This document shows, in pieces, positions 38,806-52,511 of a DNA stretch of 64,000 nucleotides (within the stretch, counting starts at the first letter, position 1; each line of letters starts with the position of its first letter). The DNA lies in the NCBI GenBank assembly GCA_029339505.1, contig JAQISU010000171.1, positions 1,647,501 to 1,711,500 on the forward strand, read 5' to 3'. This DNA comes from Unio delphinus. Taxonomy: Eukaryota; Mollusca; Bivalvia; Unionida; Unionidae. Both the position numbers and the translations under genes were made by a program. The notes under the pieces were generated by a model. That model had not been told where the DNA came from and did no database searches. It saw only the letters and a program-made list of their open reading frames with translations.

Positions 38806-38906
38806 AACTAAATAATTCTTATAACAGAACTAAATAATTCTTATAACAGAACTAAATAATTCTTATAACAGAACTAAATAATTCTTATAACAGAACTAAA
38901 TAATTC
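38806..38906. repeat. 22-bp minisatellite
   Basis: Nearly five copies of TTCTTATAACAGAACTAAAT plus AA. Confidence 0.95.
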
Positions 38907-38939
38907 CGATATTTCTTTCTACTAGAATAGCGTAATATA

Positions 38940-41445
38940 TAACAGTGGGATTATCATTGCTGAGTGACTGATTACATAGGATTATTAATGCTACATGATT
39001 AGCGTCATTATCATTACTGAGTGACTGATTACATAGGATTATTAATGCTACATGATTAGCGTCATTATCATTGCAAGTGGACTGAATACATATGATTAGC
39101 ATTGCTACGGGACTAATTACACGTCATTATCATTGCCAGTCGAGTGAATTCATATGATTAGCATTGATATACGGACTTGTGGTTATCATTTCTTGAGGAC
39201 AGACTATGTCTCAGTATCATTGCTAAAGGACATATTACTTGGTAATATCATTGCTAAGGAACATATTACATGCAATTCTCATTGCTAGACTGATTACATG
39301 CAATTATCATTGCTAGGGGACTGATTACTTGGAATTCTTATTGCTAGGGGACTGATTACATGGAATTATCGTTGCTAGGGGACTGATTACATGGAATTCT
39401 CATTTCTAGGGGACTGATTATATGGAATTCTCATTGCTAGACTGATTACATGGAATTCTCATTGCTAGGGGACTGATTACCGGTACATACAATTCTCATT
39501 GTTAGACTGATTACATGGAATTCTCATTCATAGGGGACTGATTATATGGAATTCTCATTGCTAGGGGACTGATTCCATGGAATTCTCATTGCTAGACTGA
39601 TTACATGGAATTCTCATTCCTAGGGAACTGATTACATACAATTCTCATTGCTACACTGATTACATGCAATTCTCATTGCTAGGGGACTGATTACATGGAA
39701 TTCTCATTGCTAGACTGATTACATGGAATTCATACCCCTAGGGGACTGATTACATGCAATTCTCATTGCTAGACTGATTACATGGAATTCTCATTGCTAA
39801 GGGACTGATTACATGCAATTCTCATTGCTAGACTGATTACATGGAATTCTCATTCCTAGGGGACTGATTATATGGAATTCTCATTGCTAGGGGACTAATT
39901 ACATGGAATTCTCATTGCTAGACTGATTACATGGAATTCTCATTCCTAGGGAACTGATTACATACAATTCTCATTGCTACACTGATTACATGCAATTCTC
40001 ATTGCTAGGGGACTGATTACATGCAATTCTCATTGCTAGACTGATTACATGGAATTCATACTCCTAGGGGACTGATTACATGCAATTCTCATTGCTAGAC
40101 TGATTACATGGAATTCTCATTGCTAAGGGACTGATTACATGCAATTCTCATTGCTAGACTGTTTACATGGAATTATCATTGCTAGGGGACTGATTACATA
40201 CAATTCTCATTCTTAGACTGATTACATGGAATTCTCATTCCTAGGGGACTGATTATATGGAATTCTCATTGCTAGGGGACTGATTACATGGAATTCTCAT
40301 TGCTAGACTGATTACATAGAATTCTCATTCCTAGGGAACTGATTACATACAATTCTCATTGCTACACTGATTACATGCAATTCTCATTGCTAGGGGACTG
40401 ATTACATGGAATTCTCATTGCTAGACTGATTACATGGAATTCATACTCCTAGGGGACTTATTACATGCAATTCTCATTGCTAGACTGATTACATGGAATT
40501 CTCATTGCTAAGGGACTGATTAAATGCAATTCTCATTGCTAGACTGATTACATGGAATTATCATTGCTAGAGGGACTGATTACATGGAATTATCATTGCT
40601 AGGGGACTGATTACATGAAATTCTCATTGCTAGACTAATTACATGGAATTATCATTGCTATGGGGACTGATTACATGGAATTATCATTGCTAGGGGACTG
40701 ATTACATGGAATTCTCATTGCTAGACTGATTACATGGAATTCTCATTCCTAGGGAACTGATTACTTACAATTCTCATTGCTACACTGATTACATGCAATT
40801 CTCATTGCTAGGGGACTGATTACATGGAATTCTCATTGCTAGACTGATTACATGGAATTCATACTCCTAGGGGACTCATTACATGCAATTCTCATTGCTA
40901 GACTGATTACATGGAATTCTCATTTCTAAGGGACTGATTACATGCAATTCTCATTGCTAGACTGATTACATGGAATTATCATTGCTAGAGGGAATGATTA
41001 CATGGAATTATCATTGCTAGGGGACTGATTACATGGAATTCTCATTGCTAGACTGATTACATGGAATTCATACTCCTAGGGGACTGATTACATGCAATTC
41101 TCATTGCTAGACTGATTACATGGAATTCTCATTTCTAACGGACTGATTACATGCAATTCTCATTGCTAGACTGATTACATGGAGTTATCATTGCTAGAGG
41201 GACTGATTACATTGAATGTCATTGCCAGTGACTAATTACATGGGGTTATTATTGGTACGGAACATATTACATAGTATTATAATTGCCAGGGAAAAGATCG
41301 CATGGGATTATTCTTGCTATGAGACAGATCGCATGGGGTTATCATTCCTTGGGCACCAATTGCATGGAATTGTCTTTGCTAGGAAGATAATTATATGTGG
41401 TTATCATTGCAAGGGGACAGATTAAATGGGATTGAGCACCCATCG
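38940..41445. repeat. EcoRI-type satellite with higher-order structure
   Basis: About 85 alternating short units, GACTGATTACATGGAATTCT followed by CATTGCTA, with or without an inserted GGG. From 39.7 kb a longer pattern marked by the variant CATACTCCTAGGGGACT recurs at about 39,733, 40,049, 40,443, 40,861 and 41,069. The first units (to about 39,120) are about 70 bp and the edges are degenerate. Confidence 0.93.
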
Positions 41446-41564
41446 ACAATTAGATCTCTCACAAATCATTGTTTATCTTCATTTAGACAAAAAGGTAACT
41501 ATTTTTTCAAATATGTATCTGAGTAATACCAAATGAATAAAGATGCTTATGTGGTACTCACATC

Positions 41565-42165
41565 GAAAAGCATTGCTGCTGTACCCCAAAAACCTATCAT
41601 AAAATACCCCTACCCCCAAACCTATCATTAAATACCCCTACCCCCAAAACCTATCAGAAAATACCCCTACCCCCAAAACCTATCATAAAATAACCCTACC
41701 CCCAAAACATACATAAAAAACCCTACCCTCAAACTTACATAAACTAACCCTACCCACAAAAACTATTATAAAATATCCTACCAACACAATTTATCATAAA
41801 ATACCCTACCCCCAAAACTTATCATAAAAAAACCCCTACCTTCAAAACCTATCATAAAATAACCTAACCCCAAAACCTATCATAAAATAACCCTACCCCC
41901 AAAACTTACATAAAAAACCCTACCCTCAAACTTACATAAACTAACCCTACCTCCAAAACCTATCATAAAATAACCCTACCACCAAAACGTATCATAAAAT
42001 ACCCCTAACCCCAAAACTACATTAAAAGAACCCTACCCCCAAAACCTATCATAAAAGAAAACTACCCCCAAAACCTACATAAAATTTCCCTACCCCCAAA
42101 ACCTATCATAAAATACCCCTACCCCCCAAAACCCATCATAAAATAATCCTAACCCCAAAACCTAT
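41565..42165. repeat. 27- to 28-bp CA-rich satellite, left part
   Basis: About 22 copies of CCCAAAACCTATCATAAAAT followed by ACCCCTAC or a variant. It resumes at 44,186 after an insertion. Confidence 0.93.
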
Positions 42166-44180
42166 TGTAACAATTGTAACCGAGTTGGTATTTGGATTAA
42201 ATGAATTATTCAAACAGTGTGAAAGATACAAATGTATTAACTTAATAAGTAAAGAGAAAATGTATGATGTAAAATATTAACGATTCTCACAGACGATAAA
42301 TATACACTTGATTCAATCATTATACTATCACACATTGATAATAAACCATTAATATATATGTATATAAGCTTAAGGAAATTTCAAATAATAGTACACACTA
42401 ATATAATCATATAGTTTCACGTATAGACAAAGCATTGGATTCAAACAATTTAAAGTTTTCAAATACGTTAAAAATGTTCTGCACTGTCAGTAAGATTCAC
42501 ATATCTCGTGGAATTCATCTAAGATTCAAAATCATTTTATGAAAATACAAATATATCAATTTAAACAACAATTGGAATAAACATATGCTTCTTGACCCTT
42601 CTATAGTCGCACGATTCATCCACCGATAAACCTCACAGTTACACCACTTTCCTCGGGTTGACCCACTCTTGTATCGGCCGTTCACACCCTTCACGGATCA
42701 ACTACATGTACAGTCAGTAATACGTATACACGTATAGACAGCATACAGCACTCTTGTATTAGCTACGTTTACAGTTTTGGCTTCACCACATGTACAGATA
42801 TGCGTACATAATGTTACACGCACAGGGGTATTCACTTGACCGAGCGGTGTCAAACCCTGGCGCGAGTCACGCTGGAAGTCATATGTCTTCCCCAAATTTC
42901 CAAAGACTTCCATACAACTTGAGTTGTAAAATGGAAAGAGAGACGTGTCTGCTATATTTAATAACTTTTGCTCTAATCAATTGGCGACCCAGATGAGACA
43001 ACTTGCCCAAAAGTCCATTAACTGCACCTTTGCATGGTTTTTCTTCATTATCATCCGATTTCCGTACCAATAGCTTGTCATGCCGTAGAAATTACACTAG
43101 TATTCCCTTAACTGGGAATTATTTAACTGCGCGACCCTAGGCCAGTCAATCCTCATAATTTCCGCCGTATCACGCTTATATACATACGCCCATTTTCCAC
43201 TATGGACACATAAACGGTACCTACCAAGTTCCAACTTATTGATTCCATTCTATAATTTACTGATTTCCAACCATAAATACTGTCTTTTCAAACACAATAC
43301 TTTTATACACAGCTGAATTTCAATATGGACTATGTTACACAGGGACAGTCATTCGGTTTGTACCTAAATTCACTTCTAACGATCCCAGCATGGTTCAAAT
43401 TCACTAACACTCGGCTCTGTGACGTTTGCTCCTACTAATTGGCCAACTATTTCGGGCTAGTAATATTTCCATGGCACCTAAGACTAAACACTCACACAAA
43501 TAAATCTAAGAATTGCTTAAAAACAGGATGCTGTCAAATACACATACTCCAAATTTATTGCAATTCATAAAGACATCTAGATAGATCGTTACATCACCTC
43601 GTAACCACGTAACGTCGTAACCACATCGTAACCTTGTAATCTTGTAACTTTGTAATCTTGTAATCTTGTAACCTTATAAGCTACGATATAACCAAACTGG
43701 TAATAATAATGATTTCTGGAAAATACTAATACATTAAACTCTATTTTAAAAAATAACCTTGAAATTTACAATTCACAACGTTTCAAATATGCGTTGTAAT
43801 AAATGAATCATTAAACGATATTGCAATACAAACTCAATTAACTTCACATATCAAATGAAATGCACTCACCCCAATGGGTTTGAGAAATACCACGTGAAAA
43901 TACGTGCTCTTCTCACTAGATCCAATTGATCACTGCCTTGATTATACCTTAATCTTGCTTAATTCAAAGGACAGTGAGTAATATTCACGGTAAAATACCC
44001 GTGCATATCGTGATAATGATGTTTGCAGCCGCAAGTAGTTTACGGCGGCGCGAGACATGTTTGTTTCGTCGCTCGTCTGAAAAATCCCTGTTAATCCCAG
44101 ACAGCGCCGCACGCACGCACAACATAAATAATAAAATATTCTCAGGCAAAACAAGTTTTTTTCTTTCTAATTCTGTGACA
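42166..44180. mobile_element. LTR-like insertion in satellite, 2.0 kb
   Basis: The satellite stops at CCTAT (42,161-42,165) and resumes after CCTTT (44,181-44,185), an imperfect 5-bp duplication. The inserted piece starts TGTAAC and ends GTGACA, short inverted ends as in LTRs. It has no long open frame, so a solo LTR or a degenerate non-autonomous element fits. A string of 8-10 bp repeats (CTTGTAACCTTGTAAT type) lies at 43,605-43,680 inside it. Family unknown. Confidence 0.45.
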
Positions 44181-44255
44181 CCTTTCATAAAATCCCCTAT
44201 CCACAAAACCTATCATAAAATACACCTACCCCTAAAACCTATCATGAAATACCCA
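44181..44255. repeat. 27-bp CA-rich satellite, right part
   Basis: Two to three units of the same satellite as at 41,565-42,165. Confidence 0.85.
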
Positions 44256-44490
44256 GTTAAGTTACTTAAAATATCAATAGAAAAGACAAATCCACTTGCA
44301 GACATGTTGTTGAAGAAATCAGCCTCACGAAATTGGAAATGAATAAATGTGAACAAATCCGTCTAATTTTCTCTGGTGTGGAGAGACAAATACATAATTT
44401 TGTAAACAACTGAATTTACAGTACAATGTTAAGATCTCACAGACGGCATAAAAAAATCTACAACGTTTACATACAAAAATGATTGGAGCT

Positions 44491-44510
44491 TTAGGGTTAG
44501 GGTTAGGGTT
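44491..44510. repeat. Short interstitial telomere-like repeat
   Basis: Three TTAGGG units and a partial fourth. Too short to indicate a chromosome end. Confidence 0.85.
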
Positions 44511-47500
44511 TTAACGCAGCTAGTTCTGTCAAATATAGTAAATACCCGCTTTTTATTCATCAATTGAAATGGCAATACAAACTCATATCACATGTACGTT
44601 TAAAACGCTAGACTGTCTTGGTTTTCTTTTTAAATATTGTCAAAACATTACTGTGTTACAGCTCGTAAACTGATTATTCTGTTTTTGTTTTAGTGCCATA
44701 ATAAATTAAGCATCGAGATCAAAGTCGCGATTATTTATTTTGTCACATTGTTTATAACTAAATCTTTTTATTCTTACTATATCCTCGCCAACACCAGTAG
44801 TTTTATCATTATTTTCTGCAATGATAACCTTGCTATAAACAGACCATGATGTCACTGCGCCCATCTGCAGCCATTTGCTTTGGGACACAACATCAAGCCA
44901 ATAGAATGACCAGTGTGTCCACTGTTCTATTCATTCCCATATGTCCACCATGTACAAGAAAATTAGGTGTATCCGTTAGAAGGTTTTTTTGAACAGTGGT
45001 TGGTGTATACGTACTTGTATATGTGAATTTGTCTGCATGGAATATTATTCTGCTATATAGTAAATTAAATAATTGACACAGTAGATCAAATGATATCAAT
45101 TTATTTAGGGCCCTTTCTCTCTTCTGTTTGTTTCTCCTTTGGTTCATATTTGCGAGTTGTCGATGAGACATTTTGTGTGCACATTGTGCTACATTTTCAC
45201 TTAGAGCTTTTACAAGACTATTTTACGGAACTGTACACTAAAATATCAAACAGATTTAAAAATGAACTATTGCTATCTACCACGCTACATTCCGTGTTTC
45301 ATGTCAAGCATCCACTTGAGTGTAGTATGGTCTACATAAGCTGTACACTTCAAAGAACGCTCATTAAGGTGGAGCTTTCGGATTACGTCAACTAATGCTA
45401 TACATTATGTTACGATTATATGGTCTACATCTAAATACTATTTTTTATTTGAAAAAAAAACAACAAACATGTTCTGCAAACATAAAAAATAAAACTAATT
45501 CCTTGAATACAAGGTGAAAATTAAACAAAGTTGTTACAGTGTTGTGAATTAACGCCCACATAATTCTAAAAGTTCCGTTGCAAGTCCTAAAGTATAGAAT
45601 TTCTAAAGAATGTAAGAGGTGTTCCGAATGAATTCCAAAATTTGAAACTGTTGGTAAGATAGAAGCCTTGAATATGCTGATGATTGAACATTCTATCTAT
45701 GTCATAATGATAAAGTCAAATAGGTCATTAGGTTAATTCTAAACATACTTCCTATATCACAGTGATAAAATCAAAAAGGTCATTAGGTTAATTCACAATA
45801 ATAACAAAACAGGGATTTTATTGTAAATGTCAATTTGCACTTTGCAATTCCAATCAATAATTGAAATAAATAAATCCTCTCAAATAATAATTGAACACAA
45901 CTAAATGACCGATGTGATATTACTATAGGAAAAATAATTATGTTTATCACTACTTTCATACAAAAAACTAGGACATACTAGTAGAACCAAGATGAGTGAC
46001 ATCTTTCATCAACTTCATCAACAAGTTAACTTCTAGACACTACCAAGATCAAAAGGTCAGGTAAACATGTTTACTCATATTCTCTCACAATCATGAACCT
46101 ACGTAATATTGTTTAAAAAATAACTCTTAGACTCTTAAAGTATGGATATAATTTAGAAATGCAATATAGTTAAAGATAACAATGTCTTCCCTGTCATAAC
46201 GTAATTGTATGCAATTATTGTTACAGATCTCCATTAGTAAGACATGGTTTCGTTTCTACGTCATCTTGTTCATGGTAAAACTCCACCCAAAAGTGAAGAA
46301 ACTTGAACCCGTGAAAGGCAGGTCTATCTTGGATATTCTTTTTAAGGTTTCTGTTTTAATAAAAGTTTACTAACAGAGTCCATACAAATTCTACATTGTT
46401 CCTGGTTATTTCTTATAGAGGCATAGCGACAACATAATACGTCTTTATGAACTTTCTATAACATATGTTACGTGCTTAGGCTCGAATAAACAGTAACATA
46501 GAAAGAGTGAAAATAACAAGCTTAAACAATTTATTCAGATAGAAAAATAAACTTAAGGTTTTAATAATCAATTCCAAAATTAATCCAAAATAATTCAAAA
46601 TATTATCCGCTAGAGAAATTGCAAAAGTCCTGCTAATAAAAATGTCCAAATAATTCTAAGTTCGAATTCCAGCGAAATATGCAATATGGAAGATGATGTC
46701 TCTTGATGAAGTCAGTTCTTGTTAATGAAATTCTATGAGCACATATTCTTTTCCAGATAACTAACAAAATAATTCCTCTTGATCCAAACGAACTGACACA
46801 ATTTCCAGTACACGGTAATTAAAAATAATTCAAAAAGACACAACTTAATACTCTAAAAGCCCAAGTTCGTTCCCAAAGCATGGTTTTTATCTCTGTTTTT
46901 TTACGTAAACAAAGGGTCACGTGATCTTCTAGAACTATCAGAACAAATCTATGTTCAAAGAATCACGTACACTTCCTATGACCCAACTAAAATAGAAAGA
47001 TGTTTATACAAAAGCTCCATTTTGTCCTTTGAACCAAACAATCATTTTAAAAGCTTGTTTATAACTCTGAAGCCAGGTCTGAAATGAGGTCAACACCTGG
47101 TGTTTATTCTGTAAAGTAAAGGTCACCCCATCCCACCCCTTCAATGAACGAATCTTAAAACTTAAAATGTCAAATTTAAATTTAGCAAACAAACAAAAAT
47201 AAAAATAAATATAAATCACTTATATCAAATATACGTAACACATCCAGTGCGTGCAAAACTTGCCTTTAAATCCCTAAAACTAATTTTTGTCGGATAAATC
47301 TTTACTGCGTTCACCTTGCTCTGGATCGGATTCGATAAAACTAGCACTAACAGCATGCCCTACGCGTAATGTTATCTCCACTTATTTGGCTTCATAGTCC
47401 TCTTTATCGTTCGTGAACTTTCACATCGCTCTTATCAGTGTTGTGTTAGTTATGCGTTCCCTTTTCTTATTGTTATTTTATTATTTTGTGTGCTTTTTAA

Positions 47501-48100
47501 ACGCTGCTGTTTCCCTTATTCATTATTTAAGTGTGATTTCGTGAATTGTCTAAAAGCATTTCAAACATATTGTTGTAAACTTTGTTTATATCTCTTAATG
47601 TCAAACATTCTTTCTAAATATGGCATAGTGATTTCCCATTATCTTTTATTAACTGATGTACCTTAATGGATCTTTTATTAATATTGCAAAAAAATAAGTT
47701 TATATTTATGATCCATTATTTTTATAGAAAAATATGTTTTGCAGTAGTATACATGAAGTATTATGTTTTTGTTTCTGATTCATTTCCTCGTGATCTGTGA
47801 TTTGTTTCATTTCCTTTGCTTCGATTATATTATGGTCGTTCTAGATTGTGTAGTTGGTTTCGTTTCAGTATTAACCTTTTAGAGATGTTTCTTTGTTTCT
47901 CTGTTCAATATTTTATTATCATTTTCCTTCTTTTCTCTTATCCTTCCCTCCACTGATAATTGGTTCTCCCTTCCTCTTTGAATTTGGACTTTATTCGTCA
48001 CTTTTGTAACATGTCCTTTTTCCGTATGTACCTATTCTAAATCAAGGTTTTTTTCTTCATTTCCTGCAATCTCTACTTTTTCCTTTGTAGTTTTATGCCT
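44511..48100. other. Long anonymous AT-rich stretch
   Basis: I see no exon, RNA gene or recognisable mobile element that I can support. A block from about 46,440 to 47,240 has TGTTACGT and ACGTAACA near its ends and may be an old insertion, but the similarity is short. Confidence 0.4.
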
Positions 48101-48205
48101 TCTTGTATGTATGTATGTATGTATGTATGTATGTATGTATGTATGTATGTATGTATGTATGTATGTATGTATGCATGCATGCATCCATGCATGCAAGCAT
48201 GGATG
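48101..48205. repeat. (TGTA)n and (TGCA)n microsatellite
   Basis: TGTA units passing into ATGCATGC units; the frames across it are periodic. Confidence 0.97.
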
Positions 48206-48700
48206 TATGTACGGAATCATCCAGCTCCCTGCCGTTTGCTATGAATACATTGTACTGATCCTTAGTCCTGCTTCTCAGTTCAACTGTCAAGCCTACTTTA
48301 CTTCTAAAACCATATTTCATATAATATATTCTAATCTACCTTAAAACAAGTAAAGTATATGATAACGGCATTGGTTTTATCCACTTGACACACGAATGGA
48401 ACAGAGGAATGCCGATTATTGGGGGCATCCATTTAGTACGTACGAAAAAATCTGGCAAAGCTTGACCCCTTCCCCTGTGTACATGAATACTTTTAAACAC
48501 CCCACCTGAGTACATAAGCTTGACTCCCCTTTTCCCCCGCATTATATTGAACGATATTTTTTAATTCACGCAGAAACGATCAATGATTAATAATATTAAT
48601 GTGTTTAAAGAAAAAGATAGTCCACCGACGTTGAATTTCCGGCTGCATCAAATAAATAAGATGCGGAACTTTGAAAACTTTGTCTAGTGTCCGCTAAAAT
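48206..48700. other. Anonymous spacer
   Basis: No supported gene or repeat. Confidence 0.4.
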
Positions 48701-48736
48701 TCAAAGGAATATCGTCAACAGGTTACGTATTATAGG

Positions 48737-48864
48737 TTTGTTTGCTTGTTTGAGGCAGCTGTTAGTACCAGTTTTGTAAGTCTTTGGTAAGATTCCGTTG
48801 GGATCGAACCCACGACCTCCCGCTCCCGCAACGGACGCTCTAACCACTAGGCCACCGGAGCAGT
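48737..48864 (-). mobile_element. tRNA-derived SINE, copy 2, internally deleted
   Basis: Keeps the tRNA-like head (B box GGGTTCGATCC) and the start of the central region, then goes from GAGGCAGCTG straight to the GTTTGTTTGCTTG tail. The whole conserved centre is missing. Confidence 0.82.
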
Positions 48865-48961
48865 TTAACCGGTTATGTATTATAGGAATATCGTCAACAG
48901 GTTGCGTATTAAAGGCATATCTTCAACAGGTTATGTATTATAGGAATATCCTCAACAGGTT

Positions 48962-49291
48962 TCGTTTATTTGTTTGATTAGGATTTTTGACGTAGGTTTA
49001 ATAATTTTTCAGTCAAAATTTTTTTCGCAACGATGTCTGCAGTGAGGCAGTTTATAGTTATGTCTAGCACTGAGGCATCATGCCGCAGACATGTAGCATG
49101 ATGTCCCGCCAAGTCACATTATCCTGACATCAGGCCGACCATACCTAACACTAACCTACTAATGCTGAGCGCCAAGCGAGGCAGCTGTTTGCACCATTTT
49201 TGTAAGTCTTTGATATGACTCGGCCGGGGATCGAACCCACGACTTCCCGCTTCCGCTGCGGACGATCTAACCACTAGACCACCAGATCGGA
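48962..49291 (-). mobile_element. tRNA-derived SINE, copy 3
   Basis: Full-length copy with head, central domain and tail in the same orientation as copy 2; about 85-90% like copy 1. The head has drifted at the A-box (GGTCTAGTGGTTAGATCG). Confidence 0.85.
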
Positions 49292-49649
49292 TTAACAGTT
49301 TACGTCGTATATGAATATCGTCAAAAGATTACGTATTATATGAATATCACCAACAGGTTATATTTTATAGGAATATTGTCAACATGTTACGTATGATAAC
49401 AATATCGTCAACTGGTTACGTAATATAGGAACATCGTCATAAGGTTATGTATTATAGGAATTTCGTCAACAGGTTACGTATTATAAGAATATCGTCAAAA
49501 GGTTACATAATATAGGAATATCGTCAAAAGGTTACGTATTATAGGAATATCGTCCACAGGTTACGTAGTATAGGATTATCAACAGGTTAAGTATTATAGG
49601 AATATCGTCGAAAGGTTACGTATTATAGGAATATCGTAAGCAGGTTAAG

Positions 49650-51240
49650 TATTATAGGAATATCGTCAACAGGTAAGGTACGATAGATAAATAGTCTAAA
49701 GGCCTAATGTCAGGCTGAAGCAGAGCAGTATTAGCTGCATTCTGCTGGACCGCCGTTTCAATGTGCACAGTATCGCTGACGTCATCATCCAGCTTTTCAT
49801 TGTTCTCACTGTCAGTATTCTGATTAGTGTGAATGTGCAGGTGTCCTTTTATACATGACCACAACGAGGGATGCACGCCGCACACGGAACGTGTGCTTGA
49901 TAATTTCAGGTTGTGGAAGTGACGAACAGTACATATCAAATGACGCGTTAAAAGAATCGTTTGACGATCTGAAAGCTATTCTCTGAGCAAGTGAACTGTA
50001 GTACAAATGCGTCAGATTCTCTACCAATTCGGGATCAGGAATGTTAAGACCAGCTGCAGAATGTGTCAGTACGACAGCAGTCCGGGCAGGAAACGTTCAG
50101 GAAAGTAAGTTTTTCGTGATTTACGCCGTGGGCGACAGCGGCTGAAACCCTCACACGTAATGATCTGCAGAAAATATTAACACTACTTGACGTGACATGT
50201 GACATATCTGATGTTTCGTTCAATGGGTGATTCACACTCTGTTGGGTCAATTTATTCTGCATGGAAAACATGCTTATCTAATACGATTGTGGACCATACC
50301 TCTTCCAGTGTTTTCCTGATTTCTCAAATTTGTGTTTTTCCAACTCCGCGTCGATTGTTTTTCTTGATGCATTGAGATGTGATCCGTAATGATCATGAGT
50401 GAGCACTAGTTCCGTTAACTCTCAACTCATTGGAGTTATCCGGCGCGCAGCTCTTTTGTAGGCTGAACAATGTGGTGCGTGAGTGCTTGTCAAGTGCACA
50501 TCATTTTCGCAAGTCAACACAACTTGCGGATGCACCCTGTAGAGATTTAGCAAATCTTTGATTCACATCGGGCCAACCAACACTCGCCACGACCACTAAT
50601 GCTTTCACACGGCCATTAGCTGTGCACATCACTGGCTGGAAACTTGGAATTGAGAGCAGACGTTCCATATCATGACCGTGCGTAGAAGCTGTACTGCTCC
50701 CATGTTCCCGTGAGCGCATTGCAATATACATATGACTGGAGTATGTTACACCGTCGACTAAATTTCCTAGAGTCACGACACAGGCAGCAAAGACGCACTG
50801 TATACTCGATATAAATATGTATAGGCACCTGTTTCATCGCTTCCGGAATTCCCAAGTGGCACTTTAGCCTTGACGTCTTGGCTGAGGAGAATGCACACGT
50901 TTATTCTAAACACAGAACATATTTCATAGACATAGATGCAAACGGAAATACTCCGTCTTTGTGACGGATGTGTGCGGTATTGTCAGCTCTTGACAGTTTC
51001 ACAAGTCCGTTCTTTATGTGACATTTGCCATCTAATGATCTGTATCGTCTTGAAAGAAGCTGTAGATATGTCGCCAAGTTTGAAAGATGATAGTCTTGTT
51101 TCGATAAAGTTTATCTGTAGGTCATCTAGTGTATTACACGATCACAATCGACGTGTTATCAATAATTGCTACGAGAAGATCTGGATTGACGTATGTGATA
51201 GCCATTCTATTACCTCTATCACTTGTAAACGTTCGTAGCT
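49650..51240 (-). pseudogene. Decayed transposase-like gene
   Basis: The minus-strand frames, in order, match a large family of uncharacterised proteins that is repeated in many invertebrate genomes and that I believe to be a DDE-type transposase. Recognisable pieces are SQDVKAKVPLG (family SQDDK, here with the second Asp changed), VTYSSHMYIAMRSREHGSST, ERLLSIPSF and VVVASVGWPDVNQRF (where the family has DGGPDENPR). After these come HAPHCSAYKRAARRITPMS, HDHYGSHLN, ELEKHKFEKSG and CPS-like and zinc-finger-like pieces near 49.85 kb. Frameshifts and stops are many. I cannot name the superfamily. Confidence 0.55.
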
Positions 51241-52440
51241 ATTGGCCCAGATTCGGATGTTCGTCTGCTCTATATTCAAGAGTTAGTTTGTGTTCGTGAC
51301 GGTGCTTACTCTGCCTTGTGACCTCCAGGAGCGCTCTTCAATTTCAGTGTCGTTTGCTTCAGACTCGAGATGCTATTCACTTGAATTCAATACTTCGAAG
51401 TAAATAAATTCCACCCCAACCGGACACAACATATAATAAATACAATATAAAAATGTTAGATCTTAAAGCACGACTACAATATCATCACAGTTACAACATC
51501 ATATTGTTATCTACTTGATCTCAAATCACGATTAGCATTTTCTAAAAAACACTATTGCCTAATGGAAAATAGCCTTATAGAATGATCATTATTATTACAC
51601 AACAAACAAAAATGTTAGTCATTATTAGAAACCTAATGCTAAATTTCAAATAGAACATGGACTATGTCAAATACAGTAAGGGAATCGCAAAATCAAGACA
51701 CACACTCAAATAAACGTATTTTCCTCTTCTATTAATAATCATCCTAATACTAAGTCATTACACAGAAAATATTTCAGCGATGTATTAGTTGTTAACAGAA
51801 TAACAGTGAATTCATATCAAGAAGAATTAAACTCAATTTTTGGACAAGATCAAGTTAAACATACAATGATTACAACAGCATGTAATGAAATAAAGAATAT
51901 AAAAGATTCTAACATTGTATTAAATTAACATAACATGGAGAAAGCTTGGGATTAACTATTGAGTTTTGGAATGACTTCTATTAGCTAATGGTTTTATAAT
52001 GAAATTTAATTTACTAATTAATTATGTTATCACTTGCGATTTACGATTTGATTTTGCAATGATTTCTAATCAACCAGTAGATTGTAAAATAGCTGGGATT
52101 TTCCAATGGAATGTCTCAGGTTGTGTAATGATAGGGAGTAACTAGTTAAGTCTGGAATGTAGGTGATTAACTATTGGAATTTGTAATGACCTACAATTAA
52201 CTAATTGATTGTGTAATGACTTTGACTAAGGATTAAGAATTTGAATTTGTAATGACATGCGATTGACTACTATATAATATAGGACACTGACATCCAATTT
52301 TGAATTTTTGATATATAACTAAGATAAACATCTTTATCAGGTTCAATACACCGAAATTACTAAATATTGGAATGAGAAACATAGTTTGCCTTTCCTTTCA
52401 CACTTCTGCAAACACATATTATATGTTACCGGAATGTGTA
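51241..52440. other. Anonymous AT-rich stretch
   Basis: Nothing supported. Short, loose repeats of AATTTGTAATGACxTxxxATT occur near 51,960-52,270. Confidence 0.4.
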
Positions 52441-52511
52441 GAGCCGTGTGTGTGTGTGTTTGTGTGTGTGTGTGCCTTTGATAAATTTTGCTTCATACCT
52501 TTGTGTTTTAG

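Larger units (their letters stand above)
48715..49680. repeat. 29-bp satellite interrupted by two SINEs
   Basis: About 18 visible copies of AGGTTACGTATTATAGGAAT followed by ATCGTCAAC. Copies lie before, between and after the two SINEs, so both inserted into one array. Confidence 0.92.

Noticed and set aside
44491..44510. Telomere or chromosome end
   Set aside because: Only three TTAGGG units, with ordinary DNA on both sides.
44893..45171. Integrase zinc-binding domain (HGGHMGMNRTVDTL) on the minus strand
   Set aside because: Only one short resemblance; no CxxC, no catalytic core and no LTR near it.
46440..47240. A TIR element with TGTTACGT/ACGTAACA ends
   Set aside because: The match is about 8 bp and there is no clear target duplication.
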